NCBI GenBank assembly: GCA_028277025.1
Contig: JAPYVG010000010.1
Coordinates: 1 to 50,791, forward strand
Direction of reading: 5' to 3'
Length of the DNA: 50,791 nucleotides
Source of the DNA: Sulfolobaceae archaeon
GTDB lineage: Archaea > Thermoproteota > Thermoprotei_A > Sulfolobales > Sulfolobaceae
Positions 18,575-28,024 of the stretch are shown here, piece after piece. Within the stretch, counting starts at the first letter, position 1. Each line of letters opens with the position of its first letter. Below the pieces are notes generated by a model. The model was given only the letters and a program-made list of their open reading frames with translations. It searched no databases and had not been told where the DNA came from. A program made the translations under genes and the position numbers.

Positions 18575-20176
18575 TTATGTGAGTGTAGTAGTATTAACTT
18601 TATACGATGAGAAATAATAATCAGAATAAACCTGAACTGTAAATACTGTAGAATTTATTGTCATGTTCTGATATGGTGCATATGCAAATATCAACGAGCT
18701 AGAATTTGGCGGAATACATGTAGATGTAAAATTCCATACCATATTTAAATTATTTGGTAATGAGACTCTAACAAGTGTTATATTAGCTGGGTAGCTCTTT
18801 ACGTTTTTAACTTTTATAATAATCGCTGAATACGGAGGATTTCCTAATACATAAACGGATTCTATCTTAATAGGATTATTTTGAACGTAATTTATATGTG
18901 CGTATACACCCAAAGTACTCAAAGTAAATATTACCAGAAATAGCGGTAAGAGGATATCCTTCTTTAAATTAATTCTTATTGGCGGTAACTTAAACTCATT
19001 CATTCTAAATAACGAGACGAATAATAGAGGTATCCATATGAAGAAATATTCTGTTAAAGTTCTCCATAGGAACCAACTTAAGATTAAAGGATAGACCCAT
19101 AAGCTTTCCTTTACTATCTCAAAGAATTTCATATAGAAATAAATTAATAACAACATTACTATCGCTAAGGATAAATCGAAAAACCATGGTTCTAATTGGA
19201 ATAATCCAGAATACGAGAAAACCGTTAATCCTATTTGCCCTACTGGGATAGTGTTTGAGTCTGTAGTTATCACGCTATATATAAAGCTTTTGGAATTCCA
19301 AAGTAAGAATGGTGAATCAGTAATTAACAGTGTTATAAGAAAACTTTTCATATAACTACTGCTGAGAAAAGCCTTAATTTTTCCCTTATATAAAGAGTTT
19401 GATTTATATATTAATATAAAGGGCAAAGCTAACCATGATAGCTGATTAAATGAAGTAGCTAAGGCTAGGCTTATACCACCTATTTTATTACTATTAAGAT
19501 AAGATAAAAGTAAAAATACTGCTGGAATTACGGCAATTACTCCGTAAAATGGAGGGATAGAAACAGTTGTAAGTACGTATAGGAAAATTACTGGCAATAG
19601 AACGAAAGGATCTTCTTTTTTCCTTCCTTCTAGGTAAATCAATAGTACTAGTATAATGTCAAATAATACATTTTCAATATTGAGTGTATACGCTGGAAGG
19701 TTTAATAACCTTATTATTGTGTAAAGCGGAATATAGATTATAAAGGAGAGCGGTGGATATACGAAATTATGAGCTACAGTACCGTATATTGTATAGGTGG
19801 GACAAACCCCATAAGGTGTGTAAAATGCAGTATATGGATCTTTACCGCTAAAGAGATTATTTAATGCTTCATAAATGTATTCCATATCATCTGTTCCGAA
19901 TGAGTCAATAAGGCTAATACTTACGATAGTAAATGTAGCAGAAGATATTATCATTATATAATCGTCTATAGTGGATATTTTTCTGTTGGGATCCAATAGC
20001 TCTGGGTAGAGAGTTATAATAATTATTGCAATTACTGAAAAGAAGGAAAGGGAGATAACTGCTGACTGAAAGGGATTATTTATAACACTTTTTTTAAAAC
20101 CGAGAACTATAAGGGAGTAAAGCATTACAGAAGCCAAAATCAAGTAAAGTATCCTATGTCTTAATCCGTTATCCAT
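18575..20176 (-). CDS. Multi-pass membrane protein, possibly GT-C glycosyltransferase-like (533 aa)
   Basis: The chain has roughly ten to twelve hydrophobic spans and a soluble C-terminal domain (about 420-533) rich in beta strands with Asn-Xaa-Ser/Thr sequons. After an early span lies FGTDDMEYIYEALNNLFSGK followed by DPYTAFYTPYG and VYPPLSFIIY. This pattern of acidic residues, GKDPY and YPPL recalls GT-C lipid-linked glycosyltransferases. No diagnostic catalytic signature confirms it. The outer C-terminal domain would face the exterior. The gene ends four bases upstream of nadE. Confidence 0.65.
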   Translation of the reverse strand: MDNGLRHRILYLILASVMLYSLIVLGFKKSVINNPFQSAVISLSFFSVIAIIIITLYPELLDPNRKISTIDDYIMIISSATFTIVSISLIDSFGTDDMEYIYEALNNLFSGKDPYTAFYTPYGVCPTYTIYGTVAHNFVYPPLSFIIYIPLYTIIRLLNLPAYTLNIENVLFDIILVLLIYLEGRKKEDPFVLLPVIFLYVLTTVSIPPFYGVIAVIPAVFLLLSYLNSNKIGGISLALATSFNQLSWLALPFILIYKSNSLYKGKIKAFLSSSYMKSFLITLLITDSPFLLWNSKSFIYSVITTDSNTIPVGQIGLTVFSYSGLFQLEPWFFDLSLAIVMLLLIYFYMKFFEIVKESLWVYPLILSWFLWRTLTEYFFIWIPLLFVSLFRMNEFKLPPIRINLKKDILLPLFLVIFTLSTLGVYAHINYVQNNPIKIESVYVLGNPPYSAIIIKVKNVKSYPANITLVRVSLPNNLNMVWNFTSTCIPPNSSSLIFAYAPYQNMTINSTVFTVQVYSDYYFSSYKVNTTTLT

Positions 20177-20202
20177 TGTACATGATTAATATTTGTAACT
20201 AT

Positions 20203-20721
20203 TTATAATTTATCAAGCGTAATACGTTCTAAGGCTTCTAATATTTTCTTTTTGATTATCTCTCTATTATCTATAGTCAATTCATAAATTTGCCCATTTA
20301 ATTTTAGGCTTCTATGTATCACTGCTAACACTGGATATTGAGAATTAATAACTTTATAAATTAGTTCTTTTAGTGTGGGAACGCTGAGCTCCATTGGTCC
20401 TATCTCATCTATTGCTATTAGTTTAGGGTTATCGAATATCTCACTCTCTAATTTTTCTACTGTTTCTTTCCTAAGTGTAACATAATATTTTCCTATTTTG
20501 ACTTCACTTTTTATGTCTATTCTTGCTAGCCAGTCTTCAGTTTCTGATGTGAAGCTCTTTATCTTAAATCCCACCCTGCTTCTACCTTCTCTTACTTCTG
20601 GGCAGTAAAATCCAGTTATCTTAATTCCTTTCTCTCTCAATTTATTTACTACGGTGTTAAGTAGTGTAGTCTTACCTACACCAGGTTTACCGGTTATATA
20701 AATTCTTATAGGCGTTTGCAA
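20203..20721 (-). CDS. THEP1-type nucleoside-triphosphatase
   Basis: The 172-residue P-loop protein has Walker A GKPGVGKTTLL near residue 11 and Walker B LIAIDEIGPMEL. Both match archaeal THEP1 NTPases, which hydrolyse several NTPs slowly. The physiological role is unknown. Its start overlaps the end of the BtpA-like gene by 35 bases in a different frame, so the two are likely cotranscribed. Confidence 0.9.
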   Translation of the reverse strand: MQTPIRIYITGKPGVGKTTLLNTVVNKLREKGIKITGFYCPEVREGRSRVGFKIKSFTSETEDWLARIDIKSEVKIGKYYVTLRKETVEKLESEIFDNPKLIAIDEIGPMELSVPTLKELIYKVINSQYPVLAVIHRSLKLNGQIYELTIDNREIIKKKILEALERITLDKL

Positions 20722-21439
20722 TTCTTTTCACCTTTTCTAAATTTATTCTACCATTGTTATCTTTTAAATAAGTGCCAATTATGAAACAATCGGCCATATA
20801 TTTTGAAATGTTTTCTGAAGTAATTCCGCTCCCTATACAAACTGGGACTGGAGAGTAGCTTTTTACTTCTTTCAGTAATTTCAAGTCCACTTCCTCCCCT
20901 GTCCTACTTCCTGTTACTATAAGGTAATCAGCTCCATTTCTTTCTATACAATCTAACACTACATCTTTTATGTTTCTCTGATGTAAAGGGCTGGCATGTT
21001 TGACGAAAATGTCTGCTAAAATAGTAATTTTCTTTTTTAGATAGAACATAGCCTCAAATGCCTCTACTGCGGTTGGCTCTATAATTCCTTCTGGCGAGGA
21101 AATCGTTTCGCATAAGGCGTTAACTCTAACGAAATCACCGGTAAGTCCTGCAATTACAACACTATCATAAGTAGAGTTCCTAAGCAAGTTAATTCCTACC
21201 TTTATACTTACACTCTTTTTAACCTCTCTTGCTATTATTCCCATAGCTATTGAGGTTTCTCTCCTAACTCTTTTTCTAAAAGGATTATCGTGAAAGTTTT
21301 CTAGAATTAAGGCATCAAACCCTCCCTCTTCTATTTTCTTTGCTTCATTTATTGCAAAATCTATTATTTCTTCAAAATTACCAGAATATTTATATGAGCC
21401 AGGTAATGGAGGTAAATGGATTACGCCTATTAGCCTCAT
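20687..21439 (-). CDS. BtpA/SgcQ-family TIM-barrel protein
   Basis: The chain begins MRLIGVIHLPPLPGSYKYSG and continues with DALILENFHDNPFRKRV, GDFVRVNALCET, GADYLIVTGSRTGEEVDL and VPVCIGSGITSENI. These are hallmarks of the BtpA family, named from a protein needed for photosystem I biogenesis in cyanobacteria. Archaeal members cannot have that role, and their activity is unknown. The C-terminal phosphate-binding-like loops suggest a phosphosugar or ribonucleoside phosphate ligand. The gene is divergent from the chlorite-dismutase-like gene. Confidence 0.85.
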   Translation of the reverse strand: MRLIGVIHLPPLPGSYKYSGNFEEIIDFAINEAKKIEEGGFDALILENFHDNPFRKRVRRETSIAMGIIAREVKKSVSIKVGINLLRNSTYDSVVIAGLTGDFVRVNALCETISSPEGIIEPTAVEAFEAMFYLKKKITILADIFVKHASPLHQRNIKDVVLDCIERNGADYLIVTGSRTGEEVDLKLLKEVKSYSPVPVCIGSGITSENISKYMADCFIIGTYLKDNNGRINLEKVKRIANAYKNLYNR

Positions 21440-21470
21440 AATATAATAGTTACTGATGTGAGGTTAAAAT

Positions 21471-22136
21471 ATGCAAAGAGGACTTTTCATGTTTGTGAGT
21501 GAGTTTAAGTTTGACGAAAAATGGTGGAGCCTAGATTCGCAGAGTAGAAACAGTTACATAAGCAAATTGATTGAAATGGAAAGTAAGTTTAAGCAAGAGC
21601 TAGTTTCTATAAAGAGATATAACTCATTGAGATATGACGGAGATCTAGTATATTGGGTTTCTGATTATTCTACGGAAAAATTAAACGATTTTAGATACAG
21701 TATCATTTCTATATTTAAGGGGCTTTTAAGGGAAACTATAACTTTATTTTCCTATTACAAGCCTTCACCTTATGTTGAAAAAGGTAAGGAGATATTAAAT
21801 TTGCTCAGATTAGAGCCTTTTAAGTATTTTGTTGCCTATCCTATGAAAAAATCTCCAGATTGGTATTTACTCCCATTCGAGGAAAGAAAGGAAATTATGG
21901 GTGAACATATTAAAATGGCTTCACTTCACCCCGATAATGAAGGTATCAGATCATATACTACTTACTCGTTCGGGATAGCTGATTATGAATTTGTTGTAAT
22001 TTATGAGATTCCAGATTTAGCTAAGTGGATAAACGTTGTCGAGAAGTTGAGAGAAGCCAAAGCTAGGAAGTGGATAGTAAAAGAAGAACCTATTATTACA
22101 GGAGAGATAGGATCACTTGATATTTTCTTAAAATAA
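21471..22136 (+). CDS. Chlorite dismutase/HemQ-family protein
   Basis: The 221-residue chain has the family signature YPMKKSPDWYLLPFEERKEI followed by MGEH, and the C-terminal YSFGIADYEFVVIYEIPDL block. The family includes chlorite dismutases and coproheme decarboxylases. The proximal heme histidine, normally just before the G-L-D-D motif, looks replaced (TTYSFGIAD), so heme binding is doubtful. A Shine-Dalgarno-like TGAGGT precedes the ATG. The 3' end overlaps the convergent Nudix gene by 41 bases. Confidence 0.85.
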   Translation: MQRGLFMFVSEFKFDEKWWSLDSQSRNSYISKLIEMESKFKQELVSIKRYNSLRYDGDLVYWVSDYSTEKLNDFRYSIISIFKGLLRETITLFSYYKPSPYVEKGKEILNLLRLEPFKYFVAYPMKKSPDWYLLPFEERKEIMGEHIKMASLHPDNEGIRSYTTYSFGIADYEFVVIYEIPDLAKWINVVEKLREAKARKWIVKEEPIITGEIGSLDIFLK

Positions 22137-22617
22137 ACAGTAGGCTGAGCATAGTTTTTCCGTCTTCTATTTTCCCTTCTTCTACCATTTTTAGAGCATC
22201 GTTTAAAGTTGTAATAAAGGGTTCTATTACCTCATATTCTTCTAGGTGTTGCTCAGTTTTTATTAAATCAGTTGCAATGTAGAGGTGCATTTTTTCTGTT
22301 GTAACACCCGGCGATACAAAGAAATCAAGCAATTTAAATATTTTATTAGGTCTATATCCAATCTCTTCTTCTAGTTCTCTTTTAGCGGTTTCTTCTTCAC
22401 TCTCATTTTCCTCTATTGTGCCAGCTGGTAATTCATAAAGCCATTTTCCCACTATTGGTCTATATTGCCTAATCATTATTATTTTCTCTCTATCAAGAAA
22501 CGGGGCTATTACAACTGATCCTCTATGCTTAACATAAGCTTTTTCTACTTTTTTACCGTTAGGTAGCTGAAACTCAGAGATTTCGACATCGAATTTTTTT
22601 GAGGTGAAGATTTTCAT
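22096..22617 (-). CDS. Nudix hydrolase, ADP-ribose pyrophosphatase-like
   Basis: The Nudix box is complete, from GTIEENESEEETAKRELEEE to EEIGYRP, matching GX5EX7REUXEEXGU. The preceding MIRQYRPIVGKWLYELPAG resembles ADP-ribose and other nucleoside-diphosphate-sugar pyrophosphatases. It probably hydrolyses ADP-ribose to AMP and ribose phosphate, but substrate specificity is not readable. It overlaps the convergent chlorite-dismutase-like gene and is four bases downstream of the membrane protein gene. Confidence 0.9.
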   Translation of the reverse strand: MKIFTSKKFDVEISEFQLPNGKKVEKAYVKHRGSVVIAPFLDREKIIMIRQYRPIVGKWLYELPAGTIEENESEEETAKRELEEEIGYRPNKIFKLLDFFVSPGVTTEKMHLYIATDLIKTEQHLEEYEVIEPFITTLNDALKMVEEGKIEDGKTMLSLLFILRKYQVILSLL

Positions 22618-22620
22618 ATA

Positions 22621-23220
22621 CTATAAATAATGGTTTAAGTATTTTTGTTTAACAGTTAAGTAAATTTTTTCCCAGTCTATTTTTATTAATACAATTCCTA
22701 AAATTAAGAAAACTATAGTAAATATAATTGTTAGTAATGTAGGGCTTATCCCTAAAAAAGAGCTTATTTTTATTACTCCTAGTAATTCTAATGGTATTTC
22801 TATCCCGCTCTTAAATATCTTAGCTGGTACTGTTATTTTCAACATATGTAGTAACGAGAACTTGATCACTCCTCCTCCTATATATAAATAATCATCTAGT
22901 GGTAATCCGGGTAAAATTGCTAGAATGAAAAGTATGATAGGAAAATATTTTGAGTTCATAAATTTTTTAAGAAGAGGCAAATTCTTGTTCTTACTTAGTG
23001 GTTTTCTTACTCCTATGCCTAATAAGTAAGTGAACGTCTTAGCAATTCCCGCCCCAATTCCAGATATAATTATAAATATAAGAACGTGAATAGGGTTAAT
23101 TCCTATGCGTAATAAGAAGTACGTTGCAACTAGTGTGTAAGGGGCTCCAGCGAAAGGTAAGATATTAGATACGAGGCTTATTAGGAATACTGATATAAGT
23201 GCGATAAATACCTCGTTCAT
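22621..23220 (-). CDS. DedA/VTT-like membrane protein
   Basis: The 199 residues contain about five hydrophobic spans. An N-terminal segment with SNILPFAGAPYTLVATYFLL and a later FILAILPGLPLDDYLYIGGG suggest a DedA/VTT-domain lipid scramblase-like or small multi-drug export-like protein. The match is by pattern, without the classical F-X2-R motif clearly visible. Likely a lipid-handling membrane protein, but unproven. Confidence 0.65.
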   Translation of the reverse strand: MNEVFIALISVFLISLVSNILPFAGAPYTLVATYFLLRIGINPIHVLIFIIISGIGAGIAKTFTYLLGIGVRKPLSKNKNLPLLKKFMNSKYFPIILFILAILPGLPLDDYLYIGGGVIKFSLLHMLKITVPAKIFKSGIEIPLELLGVIKISSFLGISPTLLTIIFTIVFLILGIVLIKIDWEKIYLTVKQKYLNHYL

Positions 23221-23478
23221 AGATGCTTATTTGTCTTATCTCTAATAACTTTATTCCAACAATTTAATACTTGAGGAGGAGATTGGTATAAATAATATAT
23301 CAATATAATTTAGAAATTTAAATTTTAATAGAAAATTTAAAAAAATATGAATAAAAGTATTGTAATTTTATGTGGAGTATTGAGTAACTATTATGATTAA
23401 AAAATATAACGAAATCCTTAATAAAAGAATATTAGGAGGTAAAATTAATAGGGATAATTAAAAGTGAGGCGATGAATA

Positions 23479-26400
23479 GTGGGCTTAAGAGAGGAATTAG
23501 AAACAAGGTTTGGTAACAACTTTTCTGATAATATTACTGAGAGATTCTCACACTCAGCAGATATGGGATTTGTTCCACAGTTAGTATGGTCTGGGGGCTT
23601 AAAACTAGATCTTATTCCCGATTATGTAGTTTATCCCACATCAGTTGAAGATGTTATAGACTTAGTTAAAATTGCGTTAAAGTATAAAGTCCCTATAACA
23701 CCTTACGGTAGAGGTACTAATAGGTATGGTAATGCTTTAACAGTAGATGGGGGAATATTAGTAGATTTTTCAAAGATGGATAAAGTAGAAATTGATGAGG
23801 TTAATATTCAAGCTATTGTGGAACCTGGTGCTACATGGAAACTTGTTGACTTAGCTGCCCAACCTAAGGGGTTGCAATTAAGGACTTTCCCCTCATCTTA
23901 CGATTCTACTGTAGGTGGCGGAATAGCTGGCGACGCATTAGGAATAGGATCTTATGAATATGGTTTCATTTCTGATAATGTTTCATTTGTAGAAATGGTT
24001 AACCCTAAAGGTGAATTGGTTAGACTTGAAGGAGGGAATCTGGCACTAGCTTGCGGTGCTGAGGGTACTACTGGAATTATTGTTAAAGCTGGGATAAGGC
24101 TGAGGAAATATGCTCCCACAGAGGCCCTAGTATTGTCATTTAATACATTTGACGAAGCCTTTAAAGCAATAGGAGAGTTTTATAGGGAGGTAATTCCAGC
24201 ATGGCATGTTCAGGTTAGAGGTCCCTTAATTTCTACTTATTTGTATAGGAATTTCAATGCCAAATTAAAGCCTGGAAAGTGGAACATGATTATAATGTAT
24301 CCGTCTACTAGGTCTACCCTTGTAGAGCCTAAAGCATATAAGATAGCGCAAACGTTTAATGCAGAAATCCAGGAAGGAGAATGGACTGGGTGGTGGTCTT
24401 TTAATCACGGTGTTGTGGCAGCTTTAAGACAGAGTGGATTATTGATACATCAACACGGTTTAATACATTATACTCAATTGCCTCAATTAGTAAACGAACT
24501 TAGTAGCTTCTTAGGAAAATTGGGGGGAGATACTTCATCTTTAGATCTAATTAATAAATTTGATTTAGATATAGATTTGGAAAAAAGGGAAGTATTACTT
24601 GTAAATGCATTTACCGAAGTTACTTTGAAGCCAGAAGATAAGAAGTTAATCTATGATTTGGCTAAGAACACCTTAATGATGGATGCCTTCATAAAAGTCG
24701 GAGGTTCTTTGTTATCTGTAGGGATTTTTGCACATAAATATGCTAAAAATAGATTATCGGCTATGGGGAGAACTTTCCAGCAATTAGGAATAGATAGGTA
24801 TGAGGTCATAAAGAAATATAAGGAAGAAATGGATCCAGAGGAGCTTTTCAATCCCGGTAAAGTTTTTGATCCTAAAAAGAGAGGTAAGGTTGTCCTAGAA
24901 ATAGTTGGCAAACAACAAGAGGCTTTAAGATTTAGGTTTGGAATCGGTTTTGCTAAGGCGATTTCGCCTGGTGGAGAAGTAACCGGATTTACTGCTGTTA
25001 AAAGATACCTTGATGTATTTACGGATTATGCACTTAAATGTATTGATTGTGCTATGTGTGTAACTGTTTGTCCTCAGTTTAAGTTAATCCCTCAAATGCC
25101 CTACGCACCTAAAGGAATGTTTGATTTCGTTAAGGGTGCTATAACTTACTATCATCTTAAGGGTTCAGTAGATATCAGTGATGAGGCGATAGCTGAGATT
25201 TCCGGTTGCCATAAATGTGGTCTATGTGACGGTGTATGCCCAGCTAAAATACCTATTTCATCACTCTTACTTAAGTTAAATAGTATAGTGGCTAGAAAAG
25301 TCCAAGAAGAACCTCCAGTAGAAATCCCATTACTTCAAGACCCAGATATAGTATCAATGAACGATAATACCAGCGATATAGTAGTATGGGTGGGTAGGTA
25401 CTTGGCCGAGAATCCCTCGGTAGCCATAACTGCACTTAAATTATTAAAACAGTTAGGAATTAAGGCCAAGATCGTTGGGACAACTAGTGATAGCGGATTT
25501 TTAGATTACATAAGCGGTGGAGAAAGGTTACAAGATAAGATATCTAAGAATTTAGATCAGATAAGTAATTCATTAGAAATAATAACCATAGCACCAGAGG
25601 ATTATAAGACGTTCTCTGAAGCGTATAGAGATTTCGCGAGCTTAAGAGGAATTAGGATAAGTTTTACAGTGACCCCAATAGAAATTAGGTTACTGAAATC
25701 AATACAAGTAGAGGGGAATGGTGAGGAGATTTATTTGCATGTAGCTTGTTTCTCTGCATCTTACGCTAACGAGATTATAAAGAGACTTAATGATCTAGGG
25801 TTTAGGGTTAAGAAAGTGGAAGGATGTTCTGGTGCAATCTTAGAAAAGAATTTAGGGAAGAGAGCAGATATGATGGCTAGGGCTTTAGGTTCTAAATACC
25901 CCTTCTTAATAACCTTGTGTCCTCTTGCTGCACAGAAGTTTAAAGAGAATGGAATAGTAGCCAAGACATTAATAGAATTCTTAGCAGAAAAACTAGGAAT
26001 TAAGGTAGTTGTAGCAGAGTCAAAGAGTAAGGTTGAAATACCAGACGAGGTAAGAAACGGATTAAGGGATGTAATACTAAACTCTCTATCTCAGGCATTA
26101 TTCAAGCGCGCTCCATTGCTAGTCGATACTATAACCTTTACATCTAGTGGTATTGATGAGTACAAGAAGATTATAGAGAATGTTATAATAGATGCCATTA
26201 ATGAAGCTGGAGAGGAGATTAATAAGTATATTACTAAGCTGGTTGAAGATTTTAAAAATAAAAACAACAATTATGAGAGCGTTATGGTATATATTTCTGC
26301 TATAGTGAGGGAATTAAATACATCGTTCTCTAAGATTAACTTAGATAACATAATTGATTCCTTGGTGAATCAGATAAAGGCTAATACTACTGAGCAATTT

Positions 26401-26499
26401 GATGAGGGAGTGTTAAGGCAGTCAGTAATGATTCTTATAAGGGATAATGAGAGATTATTGAAAGAGAAGGCAACGATGATAACAAATGTTGTAAGGTAA
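23479..26499 (+). CDS. FAD-linked oxidoreductase with Fe-S and CCG domains (D-lactate/glycolate dehydrogenase type)
   Basis: The 1006-residue chain fuses a GlcD-like FAD domain, two 4Fe-4S motifs and a CCG domain. The FAD-binding part has TPYGRGTNRYGNALTVDGGI near residue 80 and PSSYDSTVGGGIAGDALGIG. CIDCAMCVTVCPQF begins near 521 and CHKCGLCDGVCPAKIP near 577. HVACFSAS and KVEGCSGA lie near 756-785. Enzymes of this type oxidise D-lactate, glycolate or D-2-hydroxyglutarate and pass electrons to quinone. The terminal 150 residues are helical and unusual. The GTG start follows the Shine-Dalgarno-like GTGAGGCG. The 258 bases upstream are very AT-rich. Confidence 0.92.
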   Translation: MGLREELETRFGNNFSDNITERFSHSADMGFVPQLVWSGGLKLDLIPDYVVYPTSVEDVIDLVKIALKYKVPITPYGRGTNRYGNALTVDGGILVDFSKMDKVEIDEVNIQAIVEPGATWKLVDLAAQPKGLQLRTFPSSYDSTVGGGIAGDALGIGSYEYGFISDNVSFVEMVNPKGELVRLEGGNLALACGAEGTTGIIVKAGIRLRKYAPTEALVLSFNTFDEAFKAIGEFYREVIPAWHVQVRGPLISTYLYRNFNAKLKPGKWNMIIMYPSTRSTLVEPKAYKIAQTFNAEIQEGEWTGWWSFNHGVVAALRQSGLLIHQHGLIHYTQLPQLVNELSSFLGKLGGDTSSLDLINKFDLDIDLEKREVLLVNAFTEVTLKPEDKKLIYDLAKNTLMMDAFIKVGGSLLSVGIFAHKYAKNRLSAMGRTFQQLGIDRYEVIKKYKEEMDPEELFNPGKVFDPKKRGKVVLEIVGKQQEALRFRFGIGFAKAISPGGEVTGFTAVKRYLDVFTDYALKCIDCAMCVTVCPQFKLIPQMPYAPKGMFDFVKGAITYYHLKGSVDISDEAIAEISGCHKCGLCDGVCPAKIPISSLLLKLNSIVARKVQEEPPVEIPLLQDPDIVSMNDNTSDIVVWVGRYLAENPSVAITALKLLKQLGIKAKIVGTTSDSGFLDYISGGERLQDKISKNLDQISNSLEIITIAPEDYKTFSEAYRDFASLRGIRISFTVTPIEIRLLKSIQVEGNGEEIYLHVACFSASYANEIIKRLNDLGFRVKKVEGCSGAILEKNLGKRADMMARALGSKYPFLITLCPLAAQKFKENGIVAKTLIEFLAEKLGIKVVVAESKSKVEIPDEVRNGLRDVILNSLSQALFKRAPLLVDTITFTSSGIDEYKKIIENVIIDAINEAGEEINKYITKLVEDFKNKNNNYESVMVYISAIVRELNTSFSKINLDNIIDSLVNQIKANTTEQFDEGVLRQSVMILIRDNERLLKEKATMITNVVR

Positions 26500-26534
26500 T
26501 TTCTTTTAAAATTAAACGTGTAAACTTATATCAT

Positions 26535-27365
26535 ATGGTAAAGATTTATTTAGGACCAGCAGGAATACCTCATTCTGCGAAAAAGAAAAGCACTCAAGAG
26601 GGTATAAAGACTGTTAAAGATCTAGGGCTCAATGCAATGGAAGTGGAATTTGTGCAAGGAGTGAAAATGAAGCCTGAAGTGGCTGAAGAGGTTGGGGAAT
26701 TAGCTAAAGAATTAGGAGTTAGACTTTCAGCTCACGCTCCGTATTTTATTAATTTATGTTCTGAAGAGAAGGAAAAAGTAGAAGCTTCTAAAAAGAGAAT
26801 TCTTGAGACTGCAGATAGGGCTGAGAGAATGGGGGCCGACGCTATTGCAATACATATAGCGTTTTACGGTAAAATGAAACCCGAGGAGTGTTATCAGCAA
26901 GTGAAGTCTGAGTTAGGAGAAGTTGTAGACACTGCAAGATCTCAAGGGATAAAAAATGTTAAGTTTGGTGTTGAGACAATGGCAAAAGAGACAGCATTCG
27001 GAACGCTTGATGAGGTTATTTCTATTTCTAAAGAAATCAAGGGAGTAATACCTTATATTGATTGGGCTCATACTTTTGCTAGGCAAAACGGACAAATTAA
27101 CTATGGTGAAATAATAGATAGACTTACTAAAGAACTAGGATTAACACATATTAATTCACATTTCGAATCACTTGTTTATAGGAATGGTAAATATGTTGAT
27201 GAGCATCTTCCGATTGACAACGGCACTCCACCCTTTGAACCTTTAGCTGAAGAATTGATTAAGAGAGATATCTCTATCACGCTAATTTGTGAAAGCCCAG
27301 AGCTTGAAAGGGATGCTCTGAAAATGAAAAAAATCTTAGAGGATTTAGGATATAAGTTTACTTAA
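26535..27365 (+). CDS. Endonuclease IV-family TIM-barrel protein
   Basis: The 276-residue protein shows the AP-endonuclease-2/endonuclease IV pattern of metal ligands: SAHAPYFINL, IAIHIAFYG, FGVETMAKE, IDWAHTFAR, INSHFES and ICESPELE. It may repair abasic sites or act as a related TIM-barrel isomerase. Metal-site completeness favours the nuclease. A leaderless ATG follows a TATA-like AACTTATATC about 15-20 bases upstream. It overlaps the following HAD gene by one base (TAATG). Confidence 0.85.
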   Translation: MVKIYLGPAGIPHSAKKKSTQEGIKTVKDLGLNAMEVEFVQGVKMKPEVAEEVGELAKELGVRLSAHAPYFINLCSEEKEKVEASKKRILETADRAERMGADAIAIHIAFYGKMKPEECYQQVKSELGEVVDTARSQGIKNVKFGVETMAKETAFGTLDEVISISKEIKGVIPYIDWAHTFARQNGQINYGEIIDRLTKELGLTHINSHFESLVYRNGKYVDEHLPIDNGTPPFEPLAEELIKRDISITLICESPELERDALKMKKILEDLGYKFT

Positions 27366-28024
27366 TGTACATTTTCGTTTCAGATTTCGATAGAACCCTA
27401 TCATGTGAAAAAGATGGATTTAAAATAAGGGAAGATGTTGCTAAGGCTATAAATGAGTTTAGTAGATCATATCCATTTTTTGTAGTTACTGGAAGGGAGA
27501 GAAGGTTTTTAAATATCTTAGCTAATGGCCTTAAACCTACAGGGTGGGTAATAGAAAATGGTGCTATTGTGATCTATGAAGGTAAAGAGTATATAACAGT
27601 AAATAAAGAGTGGTTTAAGGAAAGAGAGAAAATCATAAATTTTCTTAGTTCTAAAGGAATTAATTATAGTGTAGGCGAGGTTATAATTTATGTAAATAAC
27701 GCTGAAAGTAAGTTGTTTGATGGTCTTCCCGATTATGTTTCAGTAGAGTGGAATAGGAGTGATGCCATGATATTACCTAGAGGGGTAAATAAAGGGCATG
27801 GGGTGCTTTTCATTAAAAATTCTTTAGGTTTTAAGGGTAAAATAGTGGCTATTGGGGATAGTCAAAACGATATTCCTATGTTTCAGGTAGCAGATATCAA
27901 AGTTACTGTAAAAAATGCTTTGGATATGATTAAGAACATGGCAGATATAACATTGCCTAAAGAAGATGGCGAAGGTGTTAAAGAGTTCTTATTGAAGATC
28001 TTAAAGGGTGAAATCACGTTATGA
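27365..28024 (+). CDS. HAD-family phosphatase, phosphoglycolate phosphatase-like
   Basis: HAD motif I is SDFDRTLS at the N-terminus, motif III has MILPRGVNKGHGVL, and motif IV is GDSQNDIPMF. At 219 residues with a small C2 cap (INFLSSKGINYSVGEVIIYV), it resembles archaeal phosphoglycolate phosphatase or Cof-type sugar phosphatases. It is cotranscribed with the preceding endonuclease IV-like gene, with stop and start overlapping. The 3' end overlaps the convergent methyltransferase gene by six bases. Confidence 0.88.
   Translation: MYIFVSDFDRTLSCEKDGFKIREDVAKAINEFSRSYPFFVVTGRERRFLNILANGLKPTGWVIENGAIVIYEGKEYITVNKEWFKEREKIINFLSSKGINYSVGEVIIYVNNAESKLFDGLPDYVSVEWNRSDAMILPRGVNKGHGVLFIKNSLGFKGKIVAIGDSQNDIPMFQVADIKVTVKNALDMIKNMADITLPKEDGEGVKEFLLKILKGEITL

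Noticed and set aside
23393..23461. 22-codon ORF before the FAD oxidoreductase, containing AGGAGGT
   Set aside because: Too short and AT-biased to support. The AGGAGGT lies inside it and is not followed by a suitable start.
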